64,000 nt of DNA from Kwoniella bestiolae CBS 10118 (taxonomy: Eukaryota; Basidiomycota; Tremellomycetes; Tremellales; Cryptococcaceae), in assembly GCF_000512585.2 (NCBI RefSeq), contig NC_089242.1, positions 3,162,001 to 3,226,000 of the forward strand, in the 5' to 3' direction. This document shows positions 1 to 11,037 of this stretch, piece after piece (the first letter of the stretch is position 1; the number at the start of each line of letters is the position of its first letter). Position numbers and translations under genes: made by a program. The notes under the pieces were generated by a model. The model did no database searches. It was not told the DNA's origin and worked only from the letters and a program-made list of their open reading frames with translations.

Positions 1-18
1 TTCTGCTCTGGTGTCATC

Positions 19-26
19 TGACGTCA
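19..26. promoter_or_regulatory. Palindromic CRE/ATF-type site upstream of the 70-aa gene
   Basis: The perfect palindrome TGACGTCA lies about 280 bp upstream of the start codon at 306. A TATA-like run (alternating TA) sits at about 197-208, roughly 100 bp before the ATG. The same palindrome occurs upstream of the paralogue at 20.4-20.9 kb. TGACGTCA is the known binding site of CREB/ATF-type bZIP factors. Use here is inferred. Confidence 0.5.
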
Positions 27-305
27 ACGCATAAATACACTAACCATCAGGAACGGACCATGCTATTTTGAACACGGAACCTCTCATTTCTCAGCGTCCG
101 ACTGTCGTACACGTGTATGATGAGTACGACACAGTTGGGTATGGCGTCATCTCTTATCATTTCTCAGGTGGAGACTTAGAGTATCTGCTATCTGTGTATA
201 TATATATGGGGTACACTCCATCGTGGGTGCAAGTCATCCACTTCTGCCCAAGCTATACTTCAATTCAGTTCATATCAAATCAAGCAATTGAAATTAACAA
301 TCACA

Positions 306-666
306 ATGGCCGAAAACGTTGGAAACACTGGTGCTCCCGCTGGGACTGCTCCCGCTGGAACTGGTCAACAAGATTTCCTTGGTACGTCCAGTATCTATCA
401 CTATCCTCCTGCAAATACTTGCAATGCTGACGGCGGTGGATGTGATTGTAATAGACAAAGGTGTCGACTACGGACTCAAGCAAACCGGACACGGTCAATC
501 TGCTAGTACCACCGAGAAGATCTCTGATGGTGTTAGATCAGGATTCAAGAAGGTGAGTCTATATACTCGACACGTTCCCACGCTGCTTTTCATCGGGGCA
601 CGCTGACCTGTGAATTGGGTTGTCCAGCTTACCGGAAAGGACGTTCCTATCCAAGATAAGCAATAA
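306..666 (+). CDS. Small conserved fungal protein (70 aa), paralogue of the gene at 20403-20864
   Basis: Three exons, about 306-381, 455-552 and 628-666, give a 70-residue protein. An Ala/Gly/Pro/Thr-rich start (residues 1-20) is followed by QQDFLDKGVDYGLKQTG and a conserved tail with STTEKISDGVRSGFKK and LTGKDVPIQDKQ. Introns are in phase 1 and phase 0, exactly as in the paralogue, and exon 2 is 98 nt in both genes. The product is soluble and charged, with no signal peptide or membrane segment. I recall short ascomycete proteins with similar 'DKGxD...TxEKI...FxKxTGK' layouts, often abundant or stress-linked, but could not check this. Function unknown. The TATA box and CRE palindrome suggest inducible expression (inference). 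Confidence 0.8.
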
Positions 667-1080
667 TTGTATCAATGAAGCAAATAAGGAAGATTGGAAG
701 AAGTTTGAATATTCTCATGTATAGCTTGTAGCGTATGAAGCGAATGAATTCATGTTGATATGCAGCTGCAGTGCCAATATCCAGAGTCAGCATGAGCTCA
801 AGTCGACAACGTATCTCAGAGCTACCAGTCAGTCGTTCGATCTATCATCAGAGTCTGCCTACCAATATCTCCTGAGAAATAGGTGCTTTTCGTTCATATT
901 CGATGAGATATGAGGGATTGCATTATTGCATGCTATGAATATGAAATCTATTTGACTCTATGTGAAGATTCTATGAACACAATCTGATTGCTATTGGCGG
1001 TGATGATCACTGTTTTTTCGTTTTTTTATTTCGTTTACTGAATGCTAAAGCTACACTTATCTCATACCATAATGGCAGAT
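667..1080. other. Intergenic, convergent 3' ends
   Basis: AT-rich spacer between two converging genes. It probably holds both 3' UTRs and polyadenylation sites. No further gene seen. Confidence 0.6.
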
Positions 1081-2572
1081 CTACTCGTCTTGATCCAATT
1101 CACCTCTCGAGTTGGCCCTTCGCTTAGCGGCATTACCAGCCAAAGCCCTCTTGAAAGCGTCCAGCGACAGCGTGTTACCCGATTGACTTGCCCTTCGGTG
1201 GAATTCCATCTCCGCCCTCTTCTCCTCATTCTCGTCCGTCACTCCCGTACCGTTAGTGGGAGAACCGGGTCGGGAAGCCTCAGGTGATCCCACAACGGAA
1301 TCGTTCCCTGTCAATTCGTCGGAAGCCTTCCAATTAGGGTTGGAAGCCTGTTGTTGGCCGAAGTAACCCGACTTGCCAACACCGGAGAAAGAGTTTTGTC
1401 GGGATCCCGCTGGGGTGATCACGGGGGTTACGTCTGGGGTGGGTCGGGTGGACATTCGGTCAACCGGCTGTTCGATGATGAGGTTGAAGGTGTTGGTATT
1501 TGGGTCCCATTGGGCGGTGACGTGCGATAAGTCTTCGACAAGGAAATCTGGTCGTTCCTTCTCGAGCTCTTCCCTGTGGTGGGATGTACATGTGGCGAGG
1601 ACCATGGAACCGGCGGCTTTACCTGCTCTGATACCTGTTGGGGCATCTTCGACGACGAGGGCTAAGAAGAGAGAGAGAGAAACGAAAGTCAGCTCATCGA
1701 TACTTTGCAAGGTGTCATGTACTGCAACTAAGCTTCATACTCACATTCGAAGGGAGAGGCGTTGCAACCTGATGCACCTAAGAGGTAAGGATCAGGGAAA
1801 GGTTTTCCTCGAGTAACGGAATCGGCAGTGACGAAGATTTTTGGGACGGGGAGTTTGGCGATTGGGATGGCTTTTCCGGCGTAGAAGTATGTTGCTAAAA
1901 ATGGATGAACGTCAGTACTGCTATCACTACTAGAATCCTCAATAGGTAGTGCGCGTCAAGGGGAAAACATAACACCCACAGGAAGTACAGATAGCCCATT
2001 TCTCTTCACCGTTTCGTTGCTCAGTCTCAGCTCCCAAATCAGCCAAAAGCTTGGCTACACCAGGTAACACCTCGATACCACCACCACCGTTTGTCTTTGC
2101 CAAATCTTCGGCAGCGTTCAAAATGGCAGTTTCGAATCTAACTACTTCGGTGTTGAGCAACTCAGGGTCGGTGATCTTGCACCATTTCTTGAGCACGTCG
2201 ACGGTTCTCATACCGTGGGCAGCTGTCACACAGTACTCTATTAGCTTGGTTTGTTCGTTGATCAAGAGAATTGAGAGAGAAAGGTCTTCACTCACATCGT
2301 AAGATATCGTCCAGATCGAGAGGGTAGGTCTCGGCGAAAAGCTCCCAAGCTTTTACGACAGCTTCGGAAGATCTAATGAGGGTACCGTCCATGTCGAACA
2401 AGACTGATTCGACATTAATGGAGACGATGTGCGGTTCAGCGACTGGAGTGACTTGTCCAGAGGCTAATCCTGCGAAAGAACCTCTTCGCGATGGGGCGGC
2501 AGAGGGGGGCGCAGAGTTTGCCGGTGAGGGCATGGCGGACATGGTGAATGCTGATTTGGTGAATACGGACAT
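1081..2572 (-). CDS. GPP1: Glycerol-3-phosphatase, HAD superfamily (GPP/RHR2 type)
   Basis: Hydrolyses glycerol 3-phosphate to glycerol, the last step of glycerol synthesis, in the cytosol. Four exons (about 2572-2296, 2222-1980, 1894-1745, 1661-1081) give about 416 aa. HAD motif I is VLFDMDGTLIRS near residue 55. The cap region has AHGMRTVDVLKKW. Motif II/III regions are WAICTS-STYFY and KIFVTADSVTRGKPFPDPYL, and motif IV is LVVEDAPTGIRAGKAAG. Yeast Gpp enzymes are about 250 aa. This one has about 50 extra N-terminal residues and a Ser/Thr/Pro-rich C-terminal tail of about 130 residues after the HAD fold. It is divergently paired with the glycerol-3-phosphate dehydrogenase gene. A related HAD phosphatase such as 2-deoxyglucose-6-phosphatase is possible, but the neighbour favours Gpp. 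Confidence 0.85.
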
Positions 2573-3902
2573 TTTGGCTTGTGATTACTAGAGTGTTATA
2601 CTATGAGGATACAAGAAGTGGTTGGAGATGAGCTTGTGCGTTTTGAAAGATGCAAGCTTGACTTTTGATTTTTGGATAAGTTGATGATGAAGAGAAAGGA
2701 AATAACAAGATAGACCAAGGTATGACCAATGATGAAAAGTCGAGTTGGTTTTGTGAAAATCCTAATTGTCAGGTGTCAGGAAGTGGTGATGAGATCAAAA
2801 GCCCGATCTGTACTGAACTGAGCAAAGGGGAAGGCAAGGGTGAGATTTCACTAACCGAAAATTTGAGAATCCGTGAACTGATGAATCACTGGTTTGTTCG
2901 TTGGGGCGTTTCACCGAATGACTAATGGCACGTTGTCAAGGGGTATGATCCGAGGTAAGAGCACTGATCTAAATGGGTACTCGTACGTCGGTAGTGTCTG
3001 ATTACAATTCGTTCTCACTCCAAGGGATAGATACTTCGCCCGACCCCGTTTTACGTTTTCACAATTAGATCCACAATTTACCACTCATCCTGCTAAACGC
3101 CACTTACGCTGTATACATCACTTAACCAGGACAGCTTGACAGCAGCTTGAGAGCGGAAGGAAGTAAAATTTTCAGGTATTTCCGGAATCTGATTCTTGGT
3201 CTTGGTCTTTCCTCGTGCGCGGGTGTGATACCGGCGGTATCAGTCATACGTCATTCTCCCTACCCTAAAATTGTCTTTTTTCCGATCTATCAGCTTCCTG
3301 CTTTCGTCTGCATCAAGAGAGAATTTTTAATTTGGGGCGATTTGTTTGCTCCCCTCAGCTGACACCGTCTCATGACCCGTACGTATCCCCCTTTCTTCGA
3401 AGCGGATCACCTGTTCTTCCATGATGTAGTGGCGCACAAGGTTAGTTGCGGATCTTCCTGCTCTTCCCCCCAACTCAGTGGTTTAGCGGTGCGATGCGAT
3501 GAATCATCCTCAGGGACAGAAAGTCTAATATGTGAATGGGGGAGACAGACAGCCTTAAAATCCAAGATTAGAGCTCAAGCCAAGGCAAGGCCGAACCGAG
3601 TGGTGTGGTGTGACGTTTCGGATCTGATCTTACAGGTAGTTTGGGTTGAAGCAGAAATCAACGTGTTTCTCAAAATTTTGATCCCCCTTCCCTTTCCCCT
3701 TAGCCCATCATCCCATCACCATCGATAAAACATAAAGCGAAAGACGTCAGTCAGCAGTTCTCACTTGCGCAAAAAGCACATTTTCCATCATCATCTGTAT
3801 CTGTCACACAACACTTCTTCAATCATCATCAAAAGGTCTCTCATACTTTATCACACGAATCACTTCATATAGCATTACAGTAAAACTCAACAATCAATCA
3901 AC
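2573..3902. promoter_or_regulatory. Shared divergent upstream region of the glycerol gene pair
   Basis: This 1.3 kb separates the start codons of the phosphatase (minus strand) and dehydrogenase (plus strand). It contains six stress-response-element cores: AGGGG at 2826-2830 and 2939-2943, and CCCCT at 3351-3355, 3388-3392, 3684-3688 and 3696-3700. A pyrimidine/CA-rich stretch at about 3700-3900 looks like the 5' leader of the dehydrogenase. STRE cores drive osmotic and general stress induction in yeasts. Their use here is inferred. Short ORFs in the region show no protein-like character. Confidence 0.6.
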
Positions 3903-5446
3903 ATGTCAGCTCAATCTACCGCCCCCTCCACTCCAGACGTCACCAAGGACTTTTCGGACCTTGAAATCTCTTCCACCGTTACCACCCCAGGTGAGTTGGC
4001 CGATTCACACTGCTCACGGACCTTTGGGAGTGTCCTGCTGATCTGATTATCGATTATGAACATAGCCGCTACTCGACCATCTTCTCCCATCCCAGCTGCT
4101 CTCCCTCCCTCCCCACTCGCCTCTGGCAAACACAAGATCTGTGTTATCGGTTCAGGATCATGGGGTTCAGCACTCGCTAAGATCGCAGCTGAGAACGCCT
4201 GGAAGAGAAATGACGAGTTCCACTCTGAAGTTCGAATGTGGGTCAGAGAGAAGATTGTGAGTTATGCTTTCCTACTCAATTGCATCGCAGGTTGGAGGTA
4301 TTCGATTATTGACTATACTGCGCTTGTATAGGTAAACGGAAAACCTCTTACTCACATCATCAACCGAACTCACCTCAACTCCCGATATCTCCCAGACATC
4401 AAATTACCCAAGAACCTCGTTGCTACCCCTCACTTGAAAGATGTCGTCAAAGATGCGACATTGATCGTTTTCGTTGTACCCCACCAATTCCTTCACACCG
4501 TATTGGGAGAATTGAGGAAACCCGGTGTACTCCACCCTCAAGCTAGAGCCATCTCAGCTATCAAGGGTGTAGAAGTCAACGGAACCGATATTGAGACTTT
4601 CGCTAGTTTGATCGAAGGAAAAGTCGGTACCCCTTGTTCAGCCTTGAGTGGTGCTAACATCGCTTTGGAGGGTGAGTCGCTGTTACCAACTAACCGCCTT
4701 GAGCTTGACATGCTGATACAACTGGATTTTGATAGTCGCAATGGGACAATTCTGCGAGACCACAATCGGTTGTCCATCGCACGAAGATTCTCTACTCTGG
4801 TCAGCAGTCTTCCACGCCCCCACCTTCCGAGTCAACGCGGTAGAAGATGTGAACGGTGTATCCCTTGGTGGAGCCCTGAAGAACATTGTAGCCCTCGCTG
4901 CTGGTTTCGTAGATGGTTTGGGTTTGGGTGGAAACACCAAAGCTGCCATTCTGAGAATTGGTTTGAGCGAGATGACTGAATTCTGTCTGGAGTTCTTTGA
5001 AGGAAGTCAAAGGGAGACGTGAGTGTTTGATCGCCATTTTAGCCGAAGTCAGGATCTCACTTTGATCCGAACAATCATCCTTTGATTGATGGCTACTATC
5101 CTTTGATGGTGATTTGCGCCCTGCTTTAGATGAAAACGCTAATATTGGCATTGACCTTTTTCATAGCTTCTCAAACGAGTCCGCTGGTATTGCCGACCTG
5201 ATCACGACATGTTACGGAGGACGAAACAGGAAGTGTGCCGAGGAGTTTGCAAAGACCGGTCAGCCATTCGATGTCATCGAGAAGAAGCTGTTGAACGGCC
5301 AGAAACTCCAGGGAACAGCTACTGCCGAGGAGGTCCACAACTTCTTGAGAGCACGAAAGAGGACACACGCTTATCCATTGTTCGAGAAGGTCTATCAAAT
5401 CTCTTACGAGGGTTTACCCCCCAAGGCTTTGGTCCAAGGATTATAA
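3903..5446 (+). CDS. GPD1: NAD-dependent glycerol-3-phosphate dehydrogenase (cytosolic)
   Basis: Reduces dihydroxyacetone phosphate to glycerol 3-phosphate with NADH. It feeds glycerol (osmolyte) and glycerolipid synthesis and reoxidises NADH. Five exons (about 3903-3990, 4066-4256, 4332-4671, 4736-5018, 5167-5446) give 393 aa, the usual size. After a Ser/Thr/Pro-rich leader of about 45 residues comes the dinucleotide motif KICVIGSGSWGSALAKI (GxGxxG). Other landmarks are VFVVPHQF, SALSGANIA, the catalytic-lysine segment SLGGALKNIVALAAGFVDG, and GLGGNTKAAILRIG with ESAGIADLITTCYGGRNRK. The start is the first ATG after a CA-rich leader. The N-terminal leader could direct part of the enzyme to peroxisomes or mitochondria as in yeast Gpd1, but no clear PTS2 is visible. 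Confidence 0.96.
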
Positions 5447-6035
5447 GACAGTCCAACGGCCCATTCACATTATGTAGCTAGTAGTAGATCAATTAAAAAA
5501 CCAAAAGCAATTCATTACACATATAACGAAAACGTATATAACATTTTACTTTCACATGTTCATAGCATAGATATAGAGATATAGAGATAGAGGAATACGA
5601 GTAGCTCGTTCACTGCGCCATGCAACCACAATAACAAACACGAACACTAATACAATTACAAATCAGAATACTGTTCTATTACAATTTTGTAACATCTCTC
5701 TGATTGGCGAGATATGCGGAGTGGGTCTGTGCGGATACATCCGTAGAGTGGAGTGCGAATCACGAAATAACCGAGCTTGGCATATTTTCAACCGCTCGTT
5801 AACCTTATTCAATCGCATAAATAAATAATAATAAAACCTATAACATCATGTGATCAGTTACTCTCAGACATTTTCATTCATAATCATTCATAAGAATATA
5901 CAAACAAATCATCACCATCTGTCACGAGTCGTGTCTCTTGTCTCCTCTACCCGAAAGCTCAGTTGACAAACAACATATAAAGACACCAGTCTCCAGCGAC
6001 TGCTCCCTCTCTCCATCACATCGTTGCCACCCATC
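5447..6035. other. Intergenic, tandem
   Basis: AT-rich spacer between two plus-strand genes. It holds the 3' UTR of the dehydrogenase (ATATAGAGATA repeats at about 5570-5590) and the promoter of the next gene. No gene seen. Confidence 0.5.
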
Positions 6036-8779
6036 ATGGTCACAACTGTACCCGATGAACCCTCAGGCATCTCCCTCCCTCTCGACGTGCTATCCAACAT
6101 AGCTTCCCTCATTCATCCACCTTTCGCTGCTCCTCTTCCCCCCTCAGAACCTACACATACTCCTCAGATCGATGTGATACACAGCGTCGACCCCCTCGCA
6201 GCACCCCCTCAAAGTCATCTCCAGCTCCTCTCTCGGTTCACCAGATCATCGTCACGGGCTCTCGAAGCTGCTAGACCATGGTTATGGGAAGACGTAGACG
6301 TTCAGACTGGTCGAGGCTGGCTGGCAATAGTCAACGCACTGACCGAAGAGATCATAGAGATTGAGGAGGTCATGCCCGAAGCTGGTCCAAGCACCGCACC
6401 CGCCTCTGAACCTATCCCAGTATCTGGCCCCGAAGCTCACAAAGCGCCCGCAACCATCTCAAGTGGATTCTCAACCTACATATCCACCCCACCTTCTTCA
6501 GTTTACCCTAACCCCTACGGCGATCTTACCGGCAGTCCTCCTTTGTCATACTCCCCACCTCAGCCTTCGCACATCCGTGAGCTCCTTACTCCACCCGGAT
6601 CTAGGAACTCATCGCCTCACCCCGGACCCTCCTCGACATCATACTTTGATGGACAATCACCCACTCCTCCTCCGCTCAATCGAGGAATATCTCATCCTGC
6701 CCCAACAGCTCTGAAGACCACGTCTAGGCTCAGAGGCAGGTCAAGAAGTCCACGTCGAACTGTCAACTTCGATACAGAGAGTATATCATCGGTCCTCACT
6801 AGAAGTAGAAGTAATAGCTCGACCATTGCTGGCGGAAGTGGGTTTCTTAGACGTCAAACGAGCTTATCAAAATCTCATCATTATAATGATGTTGATGATG
6901 ATGAGATTGAAGAGGTCCAAGATGAGATTACCCCTCTGCGTGGGCTGGCAGAGATGAAAAGTCCAATCATCACTTCTAGAGGAACGGCAGAGCAGAAAGA
7001 AAATGTGAATCCTGACTTGTTGCCGCCACCTGGTCCATACATTCGTCATCTGAGTTTCACCAATTTTAGAACGATAGGGAGTAGACGTAGTCAAGAGGAA
7101 GCGGTCAGAGGGAGGTTTGTTACTGGCGGGAGACTCGAAGGGGTCATCAAGGTAAGTCGAACTAGATGTCCCGTTTTCTGTCCTGTCTTTCGAACTATAC
7201 TGATTTCTCTCCATAGAACGCGCCCAATCTCGTATCCCTCTGCATGACAGAGTATGTCGATTCCGCGCTGAGCTATCCCGTCATTGAAGAACTCTTCTTC
7301 CGTGGATACCGAAAACCCCGATATCATTCCCCTTCCAAGTCCCTCTCTCGAGTACGTTCCCTCTCTGTTGGACCAGCTCAGTCCATCGCATCATCAGATT
7401 ACGATCAGCTGGATCCGCCACGTCCGACATATGCTCCTTACGAAGATGAAACGGAAGACGAAAAGTGGCGGAGAAGATCAATGTTCACCCCCATCGAAGC
7501 GCTCGATCTGACGGGTTGTGTCAGTAACAACTATACGGAGGCGATGAATCGTTTCTTCGATACCTGGCTTATGCCGGATGAAGACTCGGCGACAGACGAT
7601 GATAGAGGGCGTGAGCGATCCAGAGGAAGACAGAGAGGAAGACATGGAGGCTATACTACCCCTGAAGTCACGGAAGACGAAAGTGATGCTCACACGCACC
7701 GACCCAAGAGAAGTGTACCGAAGTTCAGAGCACTGAGGAGATTATCCCTCAGAGCGTGTACAAGGTTGGATCCCACGGTTATAACAGGTATCGTTTTTGC
7801 CTGTCCCAATCTTACCCATCTCGACTTGTCTGGTACCAGAGTACCATCTGATCTACTCGCCTACCTTACTGAAAGGTGTCCTCGATCATTACGACTCACC
7901 TCGTTGAGTCTTGCTCGATGTCCCCGCTTGGATCCTCAGATCATCGTGGATTTCCTATGTCGATGTCCTGCTGCTCGAGATCTGGTCGACCTGAACTTGT
8001 TTGTCAACCCCACTCAGGGTAATGTCATCGAACAGAACGACCTCATGCGGCTCATAACCGAAGCGCCCTGTATAAAATCTGGACGACTCAGATATCTCGA
8101 TCTCTCTTCCGCTCGATTTACCCCTGCCCATCTGTCCAAGGATATCTTCCCTCAACAACCAAGTTTGATCAGTCTTGGTCTTTCGCATATCCCCACCCTC
8201 AGTTTACCACCCATAGCAGACTTCCTCTTGGAGGTTGCACCTAATGTCGAAGTTCTCACTCTGACAGGTACAGCCACTACCTCTTCGCTTGATCCTTCCC
8301 TCTCCCCACTGCAGCTCACGTTGGAGCTACACGCCAGACTCATCAACCCCCTGACTACCGTGCCGTTCTCGCTGTCCAACTTGAACATCTCGGGAATATT
8401 CCAGGGACCGAATCTCAATCCTGGACCCACCCGTCTGAGGGTATTGGAATTATCACCAAATATCAGGAGAAGCATAACACCCAATGGGGAGTGGCAGGTC
8501 GTTCGATCGAAGGGAGGAAGAGGATGGTATGTGGACTTGTCGTGTGGGTGGAGGAGATTGGATGGTGATATCGAGGGTAAAGAGGGATGGGAGTTTGTGA
8601 GACATCTGCCTAGATCGGATGGGAGGAGGAAATGGTTGAGTCATCTCAGCGAGAGTAATGGGAAGGTTGGGAGTAATGTCGGATGGCATAGTAGGAAGAT
8701 GGAGGTCGTCAAGGGAATGGGCATGTTGGGGAGGGAAGAAGGTTTGGCTGGAGTAGGGGCGTTTGCTTTTGAAGAATAG
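6036..8779 (+). CDS. F-box-like / leucine-rich repeat protein
   Basis: Two exons (6036-7151, 7217-8779) give 892 aa. An F-box-like start, ISLPLDVLSNIASLIHPP, lies at residues 9-30. A long disordered Ser/Pro-rich and RS-like region follows (about 120-300), with an acidic patch. The C-terminal half carries LRR units such as LRRLSLRACTRLDP, LTHLDLSGTRVPSDL, LTSLSLARCPRLDP, LRYLDLSSARFTPAHL and LISLGLSHIPTLSL. F-box/LRR proteins are substrate receptors of SCF ubiquitin ligases, so that role is inferred. The F-box match is short and could be chance. The LRR array is clear. The ATG at 6036 is the first in frame. The intron at 7152-7216 is needed to join the halves. Confidence 0.75.
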
Positions 8780-8983
8780 CGGATCAGGGTGGTCGGTGAA
8801 GCTGGGAAGGAAATGAGTATGACCCATCTCGAACAGTGTGCATATTATTCATGTGGGATGCGGGTGTACCATACTAGGTCTATATAATTGCATATGCATG
8901 TGCTATGAATTTACACTCGAATCGCACACTCATGTGTTCGGAGATCATCTCAGGTCACCCGCAGTCTTTCCTTCCAGGATTGA

Positions 8984-9778
8984 TCAACATAACCCACCAC
9001 CTCCGCATCCTCCGTCACAACCAATTTCCCAGCAAACAATACCTCCACAACCACCACAACCACCACGACGGATAGCATTTCCATTTCCACCCCCACCCCC
9101 AACGTCTCCGTTCTCATTGCCATTACCACTATTAATGGGAGTCGGAGCAGTAGACGTGTCATTTCCAATATATGTATCAAGATAATTGGACATGCCACTC
9201 TGACCTTCACCTTCCACCGCGCCGTCTTCGTTGACCCGATCGTCATCTGAAACTTGAAGACCATGCTTTCTTCGGTTTCCGTTGATATGAATTTGTGGTA
9301 TACGTGCCACGAATCGAGGAAAATAGACCATCCTTGGTTGAGTAGAGTACTCGAAATGGTCATAGTATTCTTGAGAAGGTGTTCCATCATAATTGTATTC
9401 CCGTAATTGTGGTTGAGACATGAAAAAAGATTCGTCGTGCAGGTCAGCATTCAGGTATTGTAATGGGATACCACCACTCTGAGTGGGTCTTCTATAGTAA
9501 GGATGAGGACGTGGAGGGGAGAACCACACTCTGCCAGGTGATGGCAGGAGGTTCCCAGTCCAATGTGAGGTTGGAAAGCTTGGATATCGATCTGAAATTT
9601 GAGATGAATATGGCGAGGCAGTCACTCGTGGAGTGGACGGCCATCCACGAGGGCTAGAGGGTGAGAATCCTCCTCCCATCGTCCAACCTGTCGATCGCGT
9701 AGAACGAGCTTGTCGAGATTGGGGAGCAGAGAAAGGGGCGTTGGGTGAGCTGTAGTAAGAGGAATTGAAGGCATTCAT
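8984..9778 (-). CDS. Intronless Ser/Pro-rich protein with Gly/Cys-rich C-terminal tail
   Basis: Single 264-codon exon. Residues 1-100 are rich in Ser, Pro, Arg and aromatic residues, and the middle is acidic or polar with many Asn and Gly. The last 30 residues form a Gly/Cys tail containing CGGCGG, IVCWEIGC, DGGC and a terminal LC, six cysteines in all. No signal peptide is present and the tail is too polar for a normal membrane span. Such tails can be palmitoylated, metal-binding or membrane-associated (inference). The next gene on the same strand (10330-11037) has the same architecture. Both lack introns in an intron-rich genome. Family not recognised. Confidence 0.65.
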   Translation of the reverse strand: MNAFNSSYYSSPNAPFSAPQSRQARSTRSTGWTMGGGFSPSSPRGWPSTPRVTASPYSSQISDRYPSFPTSHWTGNLLPSPGRVWFSPPRPHPYYRRPTQSGGIPLQYLNADLHDESFFMSQPQLREYNYDGTPSQEYYDHFEYSTQPRMVYFPRFVARIPQIHINGNRRKHGLQVSDDDRVNEDGAVEGEGQSGMSNYLDTYIGNDTSTAPTPINSGNGNENGDVGGGGGNGNAIRRGGCGGCGGIVCWEIGCDGGCGGGGLC

Positions 9779-10329
9779 GTCGAGTGGTATTCACAATTTA
9801 TAGGCTGTTTAGTAATTTGCAGATCTTAATTCGAGGGTGAGGGAAATGACACGGAAAGACGCTAATAATTTTGTTCATGTCCGATATACATATTGATTAA
9901 CCATCGACTCGTTAATTGCTACTCAATGGCCATCCACTTCTGAGCCTGGATTATGAAACGGCAAAAGGCAACTCCTTTGATCGGCCTGTTGACTGTATAA
10001 TGGATACATCATGTTGGAATACCATAGCGGCATGCGGTGGGAGACTCGTCTCTCGTACAACGCGTATCAGGGGTCTCATCTCGTAAGTTCAAATGTTGAG
10101 GGCAGCAAAAGGTGCGCAAGGAAAGCCATCGAGACTGACCACTTGTACAGCACAGGTTGTGCGCGCTTTATCCTATCTGGTCGATTGCGAGTGCTCATTG
10201 ATCTCGAGCCAAGGTGAGTTTAGACAAAAGATCATCTGCCAATAAACAGAGTAATGTCCAGCCATACTGCATCGAATTAAGCAAACAAGTCACCACCACC
10301 TTCACGCATTGCGATCAAAGTCCCTGGAT
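9779..10329. other. Intergenic between the two Cys-tail genes
   Basis: Holds the promoter of the 264-aa gene and the 3' end of the 235-aa gene. Small plus-strand ORFs here look random. Confidence 0.5.
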
Positions 10330-11037
10330 TCAGCAACCATCACAAAGGAGACAACAAATACAACAATCACAATCATCCCCTCCACAACCATCATCACCCC
10401 CGTTCCCACCGTCCCCATGCACTTCGTTGAAATTAGGCGCCGGTGCACCAGGACCCGGATCAAGATCGAGATGTCTCAGAGGATTCCTGTCTCCCCCGCC
10501 CTCCCCTTCATCCTCTCCCATATCCTTTCCTTCCCCTCGGCTGGGTGAATCAGCCATCGCAACTCCTCCAACGCCTAGGGCTACTCCGCCAGCTGTGAAT
10601 GCCGTCGACTCCGTAGCATCTTCTCGAGAGATTTCATTTGAGTGATTCGTAGTGCTTTGCTGTACTTTGGCTGTGCTCGGACTAGAGTAAGTGGGAGCGG
10701 TGGTGTTGACTCTACGAGTGGTGGTACGGCCCCAGTCTGAGGTATCACCGTGCCGCGCATATGGATTAAAGGGGACGGATCTTGTCCTGTCCGAACATGG
10801 TGGAAGTGAGGTTATATCACCTCCAACCCGAAATGCAGGATAAGCACGAGGAGGAAGTGGTGGTAGCATCTCTTCTACTTGTGGGACGGAAGTGGGCGTA
10901 GAATTGGACTGGCTGAGAATCACACCAGATTCTTGGCCTTGGGTCAACCAATTTTGAGTCGGGGGCGTGTAGCTCGATGGAACTTGTGTGGTAGGAGTTG
11001 CCCTCGCATCATCGAGATTGTACCAGTCCGGGTACAT
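10330..11037 (-). CDS. Intronless low-complexity protein with CYSTM-like cysteine tail
   Basis: Single 235-codon exon starting at an ATG (MYPDWYNLDDARAT). Residues 20-150 are Pro/Ser/Thr-rich. A small hydrophobic Ala/Gly/Val patch (TAFTAGGVALGVGGVAMA) lies near residue 145. An acidic Gly/Asp stretch follows, ending in CGGDDCDCCICCLLCDGC. The final cluster (nine cysteines around ILL) resembles cysteine-rich tail-anchor (CYSTM-like) modules, which are linked to palmitoylation, stress and metal responses in other eukaryotes. The match is by look only. It is a probable partner or distant paralogue of the 264-aa gene downstream, with the same strand, no introns and a similar plan. Confidence 0.65.
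   Translation of the reverse strand: MYPDWYNLDDARATPTTQVPSSYTPPTQNWLTQGQESGVILSQSNSTPTSVPQVEEMLPPLPPRAYPAFRVGGDITSLPPCSDRTRSVPFNPYARHGDTSDWGRTTTRRVNTTAPTYSSPSTAKVQQSTTNHSNEISREDATESTAFTAGGVALGVGGVAMADSPSRGEGKDMGEDEGEGGGDRNPLRHLDLDPGPGAPAPNFNEVHGDGGNGGDDGCGGDDCDCCICCLLCDGC

Noticed and set aside
10214..10645. Plus-strand Pro/Ser-rich ORF
   Set aside because: Antisense of the acidic and Gly-rich end of the 235-aa Cys-tail gene.
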